A stretch of 48,924 nucleotides of DNA from an uncultured Eubacterium sp. (lineage in GTDB: Bacteria; Bacillota; Clostridia; Lachnospirales; Lachnospiraceae), in contig CAMDYG010000020.1 of NCBI GenBank assembly GCA_945910225.1, forward strand, positions 1 through 48,924, written 5' to 3'. Below, one piece after another: positions 1 to 8,770 of the stretch. The first letter of the stretch is position 1, and every line of letters starts with the position of its first letter. The position numbers and the translations under genes are program-made. Below the pieces are notes generated by a model. It did not search any database, was not told where the DNA came from, and saw only the letters and a list, made by a program, of their open reading frames with translations.

Positions 1-2
1 GT

Positions 3-1070
3 ATGCAGATTGCTGTATCTGATGAAGATGTAGTTGAATTCATGAACATCATCAACAGAATTAAGCAGGATCATCCAATCCTTGTTGATAAGTACCTTAT
101 GGGTAAGGAAATCGAAGTTGATGCTGTATGCGATGGTGAAGATATTCTTATTCCTGGTATCATGGAGCATATTGAGAGAGCAGGTATCCATTCAGGAGAC
201 AGTATTTCAGTATATCCTGCTAAGTCAATATCACCTAAGATTGTTGACATGATTGAAGATTATACAGGAAGACTTGCAAGAGCACTTCATGTAAAGGGTA
301 TGATCAACATTCAGTTTATCGTATATAATGACCAGGTATATGTAATTGAGGTTAACCCTCGTTCAAGCCGTACAGTACCATATATCAGCAAGGTTACAGG
401 TATTCCAATTGTCAAGCTTGCTACACAGGTTATTATCGGAAAGACAATTAAGGAATTGGGATATGAGCCTGGACTTCAGAAGGCAGCAGATTACTATGCT
501 ATCAAGATGCCTGTATTCTCATTTGAGAAGATCAGAGGTGCTGATATCAGCCTTGGACCAGAAATGAAGTCTACAGGTGAGTGCCTTGGTATATCTAAGA
601 GCTTTGATGAAGCACTTTACAAAGCATTTGAGGGAGCCGGAATCAGACTTCCAAAGCATAAGCAGATTATCATGACTCTTGCAGATAAGGATAAGCAGGA
701 TGGTATTGATATTGCACAGAGATTTGAGGCACTTGGTTATAAGATATATGCTTCAAGAGGAACTGCTAAGGTTCTTAAAGAAAATGGAGTACATGCAATT
801 CAGGTTAACAAGATTGGACAGGAAGCTCCTACACTCCTTGATCTTATCTTAGAGCATAAGATTGACCTTGTAATTGATACACCAGAGAGTGGTATTGAGA
901 GAGCCAAGGACGGATTCCTTATCAGAAGATATGCTATCGAGACAGGTGTTCACTGCCTTACAAGTCTTGATACAGCCCATGCACTTATTTCAAGTCTTGA
1001 GCATGCATTTAATAATCAGGAATTATCTATAGTTGATATTGCCAAGATTGATAATCGCGGAAATAATTAA
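3..1070 (+). CDS. carB: Carbamoyl-phosphate synthase large subunit, C-terminal part (cut by window edge)
   Basis: This is the last third of the large subunit that makes carbamoyl phosphate from bicarbonate, ammonia and two ATP for pyrimidine and arginine synthesis. About 355 of the usual roughly 1,070 residues are present. The reading frame is open at the left edge, so the first ATG is internal and not a real start. The first half is the second ATP-grasp domain, with EIEVDAVCDG, a GIMEHIERAGIHSGDS block and EVNPRSSRTVP. The last 130 residues form the MGS-like regulatory domain, with YKIYASRGTAK and DLVIDTPESG. The gene ends the transcript, with a terminator about 50 bases downstream. Identity is certain from these blocks. 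Confidence 0.97.
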   Translation: MQIAVSDEDVVEFMNIINRIKQDHPILVDKYLMGKEIEVDAVCDGEDILIPGIMEHIERAGIHSGDSISVYPAKSISPKIVDMIEDYTGRLARALHVKGMINIQFIVYNDQVYVIEVNPRSSRTVPYISKVTGIPIVKLATQVIIGKTIKELGYEPGLQKAADYYAIKMPVFSFEKIRGADISLGPEMKSTGECLGISKSFDEALYKAFEGAGIRLPKHKQIIMTLADKDKQDGIDIAQRFEALGYKIYASRGTAKVLKENGVHAIQVNKIGQEAPTLLDLILEHKIDLVIDTPESGIERAKDGFLIRRYAIETGVHCLTSLDTAHALISSLEHAFNNQELSIVDIAKIDNRGNN

Positions 1071-1120
1071 TGAATATCGATATATAAATGCATATAGTAA
1101 AATAAAAGGCTTTAAACATT

Positions 1121-1152
1121 AAAGAGAGTGGTGTAATAGCCGCTCTCTTTTC
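1121..1152 (+). terminator. Rho-independent terminator after carB
   Basis: AAAGAGAGTGG pairs with CCGCTCTCTTT across an 8-base loop (one G-T pair), followed by a short T-rich tail. It separates carB from the symporter gene. Confidence 0.85.
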
Positions 1153-1215
1153 TTGACCTTGCTTATATTATTAGGTATAATTTATAAATATATTTTAAAA
1201 AGGGAAGGTTATGAA

Positions 1216-2616
1216 ATGAACGAGAATCGTAATTCATTCAAGGGCTCTATAGGGTTTGTCCTGGCAGCTGCGGGTAGTGCTGTAGGACTTGGTAACATAT
1301 GGAGATTTCCTTATCTGGCAGCTAAAGATGGAGGAGGATTATTCCTTGTTATATACATTGTTTTAGCATTAACATTTGGATTTACACTACTCACAACAGA
1401 AATTGCTATTGGCAGAAAGACCAAGCAGAGTCCGCTTACAGCATATGGAGCACTTAAGAAGAAGTGGAAACCATTAGGTATCATTGCATGTATTGTACCT
1501 GTAATGATATTTCCATATTATGTAACAATAGGTGGATGGGTACTTAAGTATCTTTTGGTATATATTACAGGTAATGGTCATGCAGCAGCACAAGACGGAT
1601 ATTTTTCCGGATTTATTGGAGAAACTGCAGAACCAATCATAATGATGCTTATATTTACAATAATAGTGGTGTTTATTATATTCAGAGGTGTTAATAATGG
1701 TATTGAATCTTCGTCTAAGATTATTATGCCATTACTTATAATTCTTGTTCTTGGTGTATCAGTATACTCTCTTACAATTAAGTATACAGATATTGATGGA
1801 ACAACCAGAACAGGTTTACAGGGATTAGGTGCTTATGTAATACCTAATATGAAGGGAATTACTGTTAAACAGTTCTGTACAGTTCTTATGGATGCTATGG
1901 GACAGCTTTTCTACAGCTTAAGTGTTGCTATGGGTATTATGATTGCATATGGCTCATATGTAAGCGACGATGCTAATCTTGGAAAGTCAATTAATCAGAT
2001 TGAGATATTTGATACTATAGTTGCCTTCCTTGCAGGTGTAATGATTATCCCTGCTGTATTTGTATTTATGGGAAGAGATGGAATGACTGCATCAGGTCCG
2101 AGCCTTATGTTTGTATCACTTCCTAAGGTATTTGATTCTATGGGATTTGCTGGTAATGTAATAGGAACAATATTCTTTGCAATGGTTTTCTTTGCAGCTC
2201 TTACTAGTGCTGTTTCTATTATGGAGGCAATTGTATCAAGCTTTATGGATGAATTTCATGTTACAAGAAACAAGGCTACAGCTATAGAAACAGTAATTGG
2301 AATTTTAGTAGCTGTTATTGTATGCCTTGGATATAACAAGTTATTATTTGACATTAAACTTCCTAATGGTGTACATGCACAGATACTTGATATTATGGAT
2401 TATATAAGTAATAATGTGCTTATGCCTATTGTATCAATTGGAACATGTATTCTTATTGGCTGGATACTTAAGCCGCAGACAGTAATAGATGAAGTTGAAA
2501 AGAATGGCGAAAAGATGGGAAGAAGAAAGTTATATATTGTAATGGTTAAATGGATAACTCCAATTCTTTTATTCCTCTTATTGCTTAAGTCATTAGGAAT
2601 ACTTACAATTATTTAA
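1216..2616 (+). CDS. Neurotransmitter:sodium symporter (NSS/SNF) family transporter
   Basis: This is a sodium-coupled amino-acid or amine importer of the LeuT fold. The NSS signature is at the N-terminus: GFVLAAAGSAVGLGNIWRFP, then DGGGLFLVIY and EIAIGRK. About 11-12 hydrophobic segments follow, ending near SLGILTII. At 466 residues it is the usual length of a prokaryotic NSS protein. The frame is open from 1153, but the start at 1216 (MNENRNSF) fits better: AGGGAAGG lies 7 bases upstream and the extra 21 residues are not part of the family. The substrate cannot be read from sequence; tyrosine, tryptophan or small neutral amino acids are typical. It seems to stand alone after the carB terminator. 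Confidence 0.93.
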   Translation: MNENRNSFKGSIGFVLAAAGSAVGLGNIWRFPYLAAKDGGGLFLVIYIVLALTFGFTLLTTEIAIGRKTKQSPLTAYGALKKKWKPLGIIACIVPVMIFPYYVTIGGWVLKYLLVYITGNGHAAAQDGYFSGFIGETAEPIIMMLIFTIIVVFIIFRGVNNGIESSSKIIMPLLIILVLGVSVYSLTIKYTDIDGTTRTGLQGLGAYVIPNMKGITVKQFCTVLMDAMGQLFYSLSVAMGIMIAYGSYVSDDANLGKSINQIEIFDTIVAFLAGVMIIPAVFVFMGRDGMTASGPSLMFVSLPKVFDSMGFAGNVIGTIFFAMVFFAALTSAVSIMEAIVSSFMDEFHVTRNKATAIETVIGILVAVIVCLGYNKLLFDIKLPNGVHAQILDIMDYISNNVLMPIVSIGTCILIGWILKPQTVIDEVEKNGEKMGRRKLYIVMVKWITPILLFLLLLKSLGILTII

Positions 2617-2658
2617 AGACACAGAATATAAAGTGATATATCTGTAAGAGGTTAATAT

Positions 2659-3543
2659 ATGATAAGGAAAAAATGCTGTTTAGTGGCTGGATTATCTCTC
2701 ATTATATCGTTGATGACTGCGGGATGCAGCAATATGGTTAAGAATCCTATGCAATATATAATGGATGAGGATGAGACCAGACAGGGAGATGATGTAACAA
2801 AAGAATCTGAAAGCTCAGATGATAAGGAGCAGAAAGAAACATCAGAAGAACAGACAACTAAAGAAGTATGCATACTTGGTACAGATAAAAGAACCGACTA
2901 TTCTTCTAAAGCAATGGTGTCAATAGCACAGGAGATTAATGAGAAACTCGAAGATAATACGGTTCAAGGAGTTATTCTGCTTCAGGATAAGAATTATATT
3001 GAAGATATATCATATTTCCTTTCACTTACAGTAAAGGATGATAAGCCTCTGATAATTATACCCCGTGATTATGAGGGGGATGAACCTGTAGAATATGTTA
3101 ATCAGGCTAAGGCGTATATAACTGATAATGAAGCGGATGTTGTATTACCAGAAGATGTTATACTTAACCATAATACATCAGTTTATTATGATATTTCGGA
3201 CGCTAAGGATCTGCCGGATGTTACAATTATATATGATTATGCAGGCAGTACAGGAGATGATTACATACGTGCAATCAATAAGTGTGATGGTGCTGTTATT
3301 GTATCATTTTCAGATACAGCAGAGGTATCATATGCATATGGGGAATACCTGTCTGATAAAAATATTATACCTACAGTGATAGCATGTGGAATATCTGATA
3401 TAGGTTCAATAGAAGAAAAAGAGTATAATTCAGACGTCTCTTATACTAATATCAGCCCATCTAAAGCAAGATTGCTGCTAATGCTTTCTCTTAATTCAAA
3501 GGAAAGTCAGGAACAAAGAAATAAAGCATTTCAACAGAATTAA
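2659..3543 (+). CDS. Lipoprotein with a degenerate L-asparaginase-like fold
   Basis: The protein begins with a lipoprotein signal (MIRKK, hydrophobic stretch, LMTAGC; lipidated Cys23), then an acidic low-complexity linker of about 40 residues. The rest follows type I/II asparaginases segment by segment: GVILLQDKNYIEDISYFLSL stands where enzymes have GxVxTHGTDTMEETAYFLSL, followed by the VKDDKP block. VTIIYDYAGSTGDDYI matches the family's VxIxYxYPGxDxxxI, and the AVIVSFS...IIPTVIACG stretch follows. Both catalytic threonine motifs are replaced: TGGTI by GTDKR, and HGTDT by QDKNY. Catalysis therefore looks lost. I infer a surface binding or structural role, which is unproven. AAGAGG precedes the ATG by 7 bases. 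The next gene follows by about 70 bases. Confidence 0.7.
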   Translation: MIRKKCCLVAGLSLIISLMTAGCSNMVKNPMQYIMDEDETRQGDDVTKESESSDDKEQKETSEEQTTKEVCILGTDKRTDYSSKAMVSIAQEINEKLEDNTVQGVILLQDKNYIEDISYFLSLTVKDDKPLIIIPRDYEGDEPVEYVNQAKAYITDNEADVVLPEDVILNHNTSVYYDISDAKDLPDVTIIYDYAGSTGDDYIRAINKCDGAVIVSFSDTAEVSYAYGEYLSDKNIIPTVIACGISDIGSIEEKEYNSDVSYTNISPSKARLLLMLSLNSKESQEQRNKAFQQN

Positions 3544-3615
3544 CTGTGTTGAAAGCTGTGATTGAGTGTGATATTCTATACAGAGAAGATATTTACAAAT
3601 GGATTGGAGATTATA

Positions 3616-4572
3616 ATGGATTCGATTAAAGCACAGGATATTATAAGACATATTTTGAAGGATGAAGATAAGGGATGTGAATATATTAAAGGAATGTCTC
3701 TTACAGATGGAGTTGAGGTCCTTACAAAAATCCTTCCGGAATTGATAAGCAAGGCTGAGGAAAAGAAGAATGTTAATGATATTGGTTACTTTAATAGTGT
3801 CGGAGTAATATATCGTAAGCTCGTAGTAGAAAAGCTTCTTAATGCAGAGCATTTGTGGACAATCTATTGCAATAGCACAGGATATCCTTATATGCTGGAT
3901 GGAGATATAGTTGTATTATATGATTATACATCACATAGTAAGGTTGAAGAGCAGCTTAAAAAATATGGATATGATATTACACTTGGCATTGAGGATAAGG
4001 AATCTGCCCTTTATGAGATTGGTCATATGTACAGGAACGGATATAAGAATGTAAGATTTATAGATGGCAGGGATAATATGCTTGTAGTGCCAAGAGAGGA
4101 GATTGCCTCATTTGATAAGTTCTTCAAGGAAGATTATGTTACTAATCCAGGACTGCAGAGTGCGTTAATAGCATATTTCCAGGAGTACAGAAAGGCTGGT
4201 AAACAGTCAGACAAGGCAATGTTACTTGGAACTAAAGAGTCAGAAGTTAAGATTGCACTCAGAAATGCTGATTATATGGTGCCATGTACTAAAGAAGAGA
4301 GTGATGAAGAGGTATCAATTGCACATCCTTATGTAGATATTACAGACAAAGTTCCACATAATGATGGAGAACAGGTACTTGCACTGCCAGTCTTCACAGA
4401 CGGATTTGAGATGGAAAAGTGCTACACAGGGAAACATGAGAACATGTTATATAATTATATGGAATTATTAAAATCTGTTAAAGAGATAGGAGCATCTGGA
4501 ATAGTTATTAATCCTTTAGGAGTAAGCTATTATGTTCCAGTTGATATTATGAAGCAGATTGTTACTTTATAA
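3616..4572 (+). CDS. SseB-domain-like protein
   Basis: This soluble protein of 318 residues has no signal peptide or membrane segment. The last 90 residues (ALPVFTDGFEMEKCY ... GASGIVINPLGVSYYVP) resemble the SseB N-terminal domain, common in Firmicutes proteins of unknown role. A weaker related pattern occurs in the middle (MLDGDIVVLYDYTSHSKVEEQ ... VRFIDGRDNMLVVPREE), suggesting two diverged copies. The frame is open from a TTG at 3562, but the ATG at 3616 has GGAG six bases upstream and gives a clean start. The gene lies between the asparaginase-like lipoprotein and cheX, with a 40-base gap to the latter, so co-transcription is likely. Function is not known. Confidence 0.6.
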   Translation: MDSIKAQDIIRHILKDEDKGCEYIKGMSLTDGVEVLTKILPELISKAEEKKNVNDIGYFNSVGVIYRKLVVEKLLNAEHLWTIYCNSTGYPYMLDGDIVVLYDYTSHSKVEEQLKKYGYDITLGIEDKESALYEIGHMYRNGYKNVRFIDGRDNMLVVPREEIASFDKFFKEDYVTNPGLQSALIAYFQEYRKAGKQSDKAMLLGTKESEVKIALRNADYMVPCTKEESDEEVSIAHPYVDITDKVPHNDGEQVLALPVFTDGFEMEKCYTGKHENMLYNYMELLKSVKEIGASGIVINPLGVSYYVPVDIMKQIVTL

Positions 4573-4612
4573 TTAACTATGTTATATGACAGCTTATAAC
4601 GGAGGTATGGTT

Positions 4613-5089
4613 ATGGAAGAGATGAATGTTGATTATATTAACCCTTTTCTTGAAGCTGCGATATCAATAATAAGAGATGCATGCCAGGTTCAGCTTAAAG
4701 TTGGCAAGCCATATGTCAGTGCTATTAATTTTACAGATGATACTGTAATAATACTGATTGGTGTAACCGGTGAGATGCGTGGACAGGTAGTTTTATCTAT
4801 GAATGTGGATAAAGCATGTGGAATTGCTTCGAGAATGATGATGGGAATGCCGGTTGAACAGCTTGATGATATGGCTACCAGCGCAATAAGTGAGCTGGGG
4901 AATATGATAATGGGTAATGCTGCAACGATATTCTCAACAAAGGATATTGGAATAGATATAACTCCTCCGACGATTGGAAGAGGTTCAGGACAGATTGACA
5001 CATTATATTCAAAAAATATTGCAATACCATTATTGCAGGATGATGGTGAGATATTTTTAGAAATGAATATCGCAATGAAAATTGGTTAG
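4613..5089 (+). CDS. cheX: CheX-type chemotaxis phosphatase
   Basis: The protein is a CheC/CheX-family CheY-P phosphatase. At about 158 residues it is the usual CheX size. The active-site helix is present as ISELGNMIMGNA, giving the Glu94-x-x-Asn97 pair the family uses, and it is preceded by the MRGQVVLSMN strand pair. The protein has the single phosphatase helix of CheX; CheC has two. The start at 4613 is chosen over an upstream in-frame ATG because GGAGG sits 7 bases before it. No cheA or cheY lies nearby, but the protein encoded at 42584-43891 carries a CheX-like domain joined to a receiver. It is the last gene before a strong terminator. Confidence 0.85.
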   Translation: MEEMNVDYINPFLEAAISIIRDACQVQLKVGKPYVSAINFTDDTVIILIGVTGEMRGQVVLSMNVDKACGIASRMMMGMPVEQLDDMATSAISELGNMIMGNAATIFSTKDIGIDITPPTIGRGSGQIDTLYSKNIAIPLLQDDGEIFLEMNIAMKIG

Positions 5090-5110
5090 AATTATTATCA
5101 AAGTAATAAT

Positions 5111-5143
5111 AGGACACACTGGTGTATGCTGGTGTGTCCTTTT
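5111..5143 (+). terminator. Rho-independent terminator after cheX
   Basis: A perfect 9-bp stem (AGGACACAC with GTGTGTCCT) around a 12-base loop is followed by TTTT. Confidence 0.9.
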
Positions 5144-5178
5144 GTAAGCTGAAAATACAATGATTGGGGAGGATTAAT

Positions 5179-6546
5179 ATGGACAGAGTATATATTGCTA
5201 TAGATCTTAAGTCTTTTTATGCAAGTGTCGAGTGTGTTGAAAGAAATAAAGATCCTCTTACTACTAATCTTGTTGTTGCAGATGCATCAAGAACTTCTAA
5301 GACAATATGTCTCGCAGTTACTCCGTCATTGAAAAAGTATGGATTATCGGGGCGAAGCAGACTTTTTGAGGTTGAGCAGAAAGTTAGGGAAATAGAGAAG
5401 AATACAGGAAATAAAATCAGCTATGAGATAGCAGTTCCAAGGATGGGATTATATATTGAATATTCATCAAGGATATATTCAATATATCTTAAATATTTTA
5501 GTAAAGACGATATAACAGTGTATAGCATAGATGAGGTATTTATAGATGCTACAGATTATATGAAATTATATAATATGTCAGCGAGAGAACTTACAGAAAA
5601 GGTTATTGAGGAAGTATATAATGAAACTGGTATAACGGCAACAGCGGGAATAGCACCTAATCTATATCTGTGCAAAGTAGCCATGGATATAGTTGCCAAG
5701 CATATCCAGGCTGATAGCAAAGGTGTGCGTATAGCAGATCTGAGCGTAATTGATTATAGAAAAATGTTATGGACACATACGCCAATCACTGATTTCTGGA
5801 GAGTCGGACCAGGTATAGCAAAACAACTTGAAAGACATGGAATCAGGACAATGGGGGATATTGCAAGAATGTCTCTGGAAGATGAAGACTGGCTGTATAA
5901 GCAGTTCGGTGTTGATGCAGAGATTCTTATAGATCATGCATGGGGATATGAGCCATGCACTATTGCAGATATCAAGAAATATAAGCCTAAGGCAAGCAGC
6001 CTGTGCTCAGGACAGGTATTGAAAGAACCATATACATTTGAAGATGCAAGAATTGTAGTTGGTGAAATGGCAGATGAGCTGGCATTAGATTTGGTAGACA
6101 AAGGTCTTGTGACAGATTCTATTGCGTTAAATGTGACTTATGACAGGGTAAATGTTGATAAAGGAAATTACAAGGGAGAAATCCATGTAGACAGATATGG
6201 AAGAGAAGTTCCACAGGGACTTAACAAATCTGTTTCGCTTACAACATGCACGTCATCATCAAAGCAGTTAAGAGAGGCTTTTCTTGATATATATGACAAA
6301 TATGCCAATAAAAGATTATATATAAGAAAGTTGAATCTTACAGTTGCTAATCTTACTAATGAAGGTTTTCAGCAAGTTGATATGTTTACAGACCAGACAC
6401 AGCTTGAACGCGAAAAGAAAATGCAGCATGCCATGCTTGATATCAAGAAAAAGTTTGGTAAAAATGCTGTTATGAAAGCCAACAACCTGCAGAGCAAGGC
6501 AACTGCGATTGAAAGAAATGGTCAGATAGGAGGTCACAGGGCATAG
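5179..6546 (+). CDS. Y-family DNA polymerase (UmuC/UvrX-like translesion polymerase)
   Basis: This is a translesion polymerase of the ImpB/MucB/SamB family. The N-terminal catalytic motif is AIDLKSFYASVECVERN (metal-binding Asp9), the palm motif is YSIDEVFIDAT, and helix-hairpin-helix regions follow around FWRVGPGIAKQLERHGI. The little-finger domain occupies the last 120 residues. At 455 residues it is longer than DinB because of the UmuC-type insertions. The ATG at 5179 follows GGGGAGG by 6 bases; the frame also opens at TTG 5164, which is less likely. Three bases downstream lies a YolD-like gene, the usual partner of Gram-positive UvrX-like polymerases. No LexA box was recognised upstream. 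Confidence 0.92.
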   Translation: MDRVYIAIDLKSFYASVECVERNKDPLTTNLVVADASRTSKTICLAVTPSLKKYGLSGRSRLFEVEQKVREIEKNTGNKISYEIAVPRMGLYIEYSSRIYSIYLKYFSKDDITVYSIDEVFIDATDYMKLYNMSARELTEKVIEEVYNETGITATAGIAPNLYLCKVAMDIVAKHIQADSKGVRIADLSVIDYRKMLWTHTPITDFWRVGPGIAKQLERHGIRTMGDIARMSLEDEDWLYKQFGVDAEILIDHAWGYEPCTIADIKKYKPKASSLCSGQVLKEPYTFEDARIVVGEMADELALDLVDKGLVTDSIALNVTYDRVNVDKGNYKGEIHVDRYGREVPQGLNKSVSLTTCTSSSKQLREAFLDIYDKYANKRLYIRKLNLTVANLTNEGFQQVDMFTDQTQLEREKKMQHAMLDIKKKFGKNAVMKANNLQSKATAIERNGQIGGHRA

Positions 6547-6549
6547 CTT

Positions 6550-6762
6550 ATGGGTAAATATGATGATATAATCAATATGAAATGGCCAAGACCGGGTAAC
6601 AGGCCAAGAATGGATATGGAAAGCAGGGCAAAGATATTCCTGCCCTTCTCAGCATTGAAGGGACTGGGAAATGCCATTGACGAGCAGAATAAGACCAGGG
6701 ATAATATGAGAGAGTACGAATATTTTGATGAGGAAAACAAGGGAGAAGAATTTTATGAGTGA
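6550..6762 (+). CDS. YolD-like small protein
   Basis: This 70-residue protein has the YolD-like core: a short DIINMKWPRP segment, RPRMDMESRAKIFLPFSAL, GLGNAID, and a charged tail. In Firmicutes this family is encoded beside Y-family polymerases. Here it starts three bases after the polymerase stop and its end overlaps the start of the next gene by 8 bases, so all three are probably translated from one mRNA. The biochemical role is not established; a polymerase accessory or regulatory role is the usual inference. Assignment rests on the motif and the context. Confidence 0.8.
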   Translation: MGKYDDIINMKWPRPGNRPRMDMESRAKIFLPFSALKGLGNAIDEQNKTRDNMREYEYFDEENKGEEFYE

Positions 6763-8116
6763 CACAATAAAAGAAAACAAGATGGGAACAATGCCGGTTA
6801 ATAAGCTGCTTATTAATATGGCACTTCCTATGATGATATCAATGCTTGTGCAGGCACTGTACAATGTTGTTGACAGTATATTTGTTGCAAGAATAAGTGA
6901 AGAAGCACTTACGGCGGTATCAATGGCGTTTCCAATGCAGAATCTTATGATTGGCGTTGCAGGTGGTGTGGGCGTAGGTACTAATGCATTACTTTCAAGA
7001 GCTTTAGGAGAAGGAAGACATGAAGAAGCTGATAAAATGGCTGTTCAGGGTATATTTATAACAGCCTGCAGCTATATAATATTTCTTGCAATAGGACTTT
7101 TCTTTGCCAGAGAGTTTTTTGTTATTCAGGGAGCTAATGATGTTATTGCTGATTATGGCTATGATTACCTTTCGGTTATTCTTATTGTCAGTTTTGGCTG
7201 TCTGTTCCAGATGATATTCGAGAGATTACTGCAGGCTACCGGAAGAACATTTTACAGCATGATTACACAGGGGACGGGAGCATTTATTAATATTATTCTT
7301 GACCCGATACTTATATTCGGTCTGTTTGGTGCACCTAAGCTTGGTATTGTCGGTGCGGCAGCAGCCACAGTTGCAGGTCAGATTATTGCCGCCATTATGG
7401 CTGTGATATTCAATATTAAGGTTAATAAAGAGATACATATTACATTTAAAGGGTTCAAGCCATCTGGAAAAAGAATTGGAAATATCTTATTCATAGGTAT
7501 TCCATCAGTTATTATGATGGCAATTGGCTCTGTTATGACATTCTGTATGAATAAGATTCTGGTTGTATTCACATCAACAGCGGTTGCTGTATTCGGAGTG
7601 TATTTTAAACTGCAGAGTTTTGCATTTATGCCGATATTTGGTATGAACAGTGGAATGGTTCCTATAATTGCTTTTAATTATGGAGCAAAGAGAGAAGACA
7701 GAGTTATTCAGACACTTAAGCTTGCAGTAATGTATGCAGAGATAATAATGATACTTTTCATGATTGTAGTACAGATATTCCCAGTCCCAATGCTGTCAAT
7801 ATTCAGTGCATCGTCAGATATGATACGAATGGGTGTTCCTGCTTTAAGAACAATATCAATAAGTTTTATATTTGCAGGAATATGTATTATATGCAGTTCA
7901 TTCTTCCAGGCACTTGGAAGCAGTATATACAGCATGTTTGTATCATTTGTAAGACAGATTATATTCCTTGTGCCATGTGCTTATATTTTTTCCAGAACAG
8001 GGAATGTTAATCTTGTATGGTGGGCATGGCCTATTGCTGAGCTTGCTTCAGTTGCATTAAGTGTATTCTTCTTTGTCAGAGTAAGAAAGAAGAAGTTTGC
8101 ATTTATGGAACAGTAA
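6755..8116 (+). CDS. MATE family efflux transporter
   Basis: A multidrug/Na+ or H+ antiporter of the MATE (DinF/NorM-like) family with about 12 membrane segments in 453 residues. Family blocks are visible: NKLLINMALPMMISMLVQALYN, VDSIFVARISEEALTAVSMAFP, GVGTNALLSRALGEG in the first half and MNSGMVPIIAFNYGAKRED at the start of the second half. The start at 6755 (MSDTIKENK) has GGGAGAAG upstream, whereas the frame itself is open from 6725. It overlaps the YolD-like gene. Two other MATE loci in this window (12041-12514 and 32706-33211) are broken, so this is the only intact copy here. Confidence 0.93.
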   Translation: MSDTIKENKMGTMPVNKLLINMALPMMISMLVQALYNVVDSIFVARISEEALTAVSMAFPMQNLMIGVAGGVGVGTNALLSRALGEGRHEEADKMAVQGIFITACSYIIFLAIGLFFAREFFVIQGANDVIADYGYDYLSVILIVSFGCLFQMIFERLLQATGRTFYSMITQGTGAFINIILDPILIFGLFGAPKLGIVGAAAATVAGQIIAAIMAVIFNIKVNKEIHITFKGFKPSGKRIGNILFIGIPSVIMMAIGSVMTFCMNKILVVFTSTAVAVFGVYFKLQSFAFMPIFGMNSGMVPIIAFNYGAKREDRVIQTLKLAVMYAEIIMILFMIVVQIFPVPMLSIFSASSDMIRMGVPALRTISISFIFAGICIICSSFFQALGSSIYSMFVSFVRQIIFLVPCAYIFSRTGNVNLVWWAWPIAELASVALSVFFFVRVRKKKFAFMEQ

Positions 8117-8147
8117 CTGATATAATTCAGAAAGATGAGGATAAGAT

Positions 8148-8543
8148 ATGAACAGACATATAGAAAAAGCTAAAGAACTCCGTTCACCAGAAAAATGTTA
8201 TAACTGTGCGGAAACTATTATGATGGCTTATGCTGATGATTTAGGATTAAGTGAGACACAGGCAGAATGTCTTGGCTGTAATTTCGGTGGTGGTATGAAA
8301 TGTGGTGGAACATGTGGCGCAATCACAGGAGGGCTTATGGTGCTTGGAGCATTGGGGGTAAGCAGTCCGTCTGTTGTTGGTGCATTTCAGAGAACTATCA
8401 GAGATAACCATGATGGAATGACTAACTGTGCAGATCTTTTAAGAGATAATGCTTTAAAAGGTGGAGAGAAGAAAGCACATTGTGACAGTATGATTATGGA
8501 ATCAATAAGACTTATTGATGAGCTGGCTGATAAAGATAAATAA
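8148..8543 (+). CDS. C_GCAxxG_C_C family redox-type protein
   Basis: This 131-residue soluble protein carries the Cys pattern that names the C_GCAxxG_C_C family: YNCAE near residue 20, ECLGCNFGGGMKCGGTCGAITG in the middle, then NCADLL and HCDSM. The Gly/Cys-rich centre suggests metal or cofactor binding or thiol redox chemistry, but the family has no settled function. GAGGATAAG precedes the ATG. It lies 31 bases behind the MATE gene and ahead of a terminator, so it probably closes the polymerase-YolD-MATE transcript. Confidence 0.85.
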   Translation: MNRHIEKAKELRSPEKCYNCAETIMMAYADDLGLSETQAECLGCNFGGGMKCGGTCGAITGGLMVLGALGVSSPSVVGAFQRTIRDNHDGMTNCADLLRDNALKGGEKKAHCDSMIMESIRLIDELADKDK

Positions 8544-8610
8544 AATGCTGCAAAACTGTTGATAATGTTTATCAATAAGATATAGTGAATTATATAGTAA
8601 AATGTGATAA

Positions 8611-8651
8611 AGTAAGCATGGTTAGGGTGTTTTAACCAATGCTTACTTTTT
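8611..8651 (+). terminator. Rho-independent terminator
   Basis: AGTAAGCAT-GGTTA pairs with TAACC-A-ATGCTTACT (one bulged base) around an 8-base loop, followed by a run of T. Confidence 0.9.
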
Positions 8652-8681
8652 TTGTGTCTGTTAATGATGAATTTTTATATA

Positions 8682-8709
8682 TTGACACAAAATTTTGAAG
8701 TGGTAATAT
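8682..8709 (+). promoter_or_regulatory. Sigma-A promoter for the ABC transporter pair
   Basis: The -35 TTGACA (8682-8687) and the -10 TAATAT (8704-8709) are separated by 16 bases. The pair lies about 60 bases before the ABC ATPase start and just before a palindrome. Confidence 0.75.
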
Positions 8710-8716
8710 AATGAAT

Positions 8717-8736
8717 ATATGAATGATTGTTCATAT
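8717..8736 (+). promoter_or_regulatory. Palindromic operator overlapping the transcription start
   Basis: ATATGAA and TTCATAT are perfect inverted arms around a 6-base spacer, placed 7 bases after the -10 box, where a repressor would block initiation. The form resembles TetR-family operators, but no TetR gene is adjacent. The nearest regulator is the HxlR stub at 11940. Confidence 0.6.
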
Positions 8737-8770
8737 GAAGATATGAAAAATGAGTCTGAAGGAGGCAAAT

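Noticed and set aside
5089-5179. Possible LexA box before the Y-family polymerase
   Set aside because: No GAAC-N4-GTTC or CGAAC-type palindrome found in the gap.
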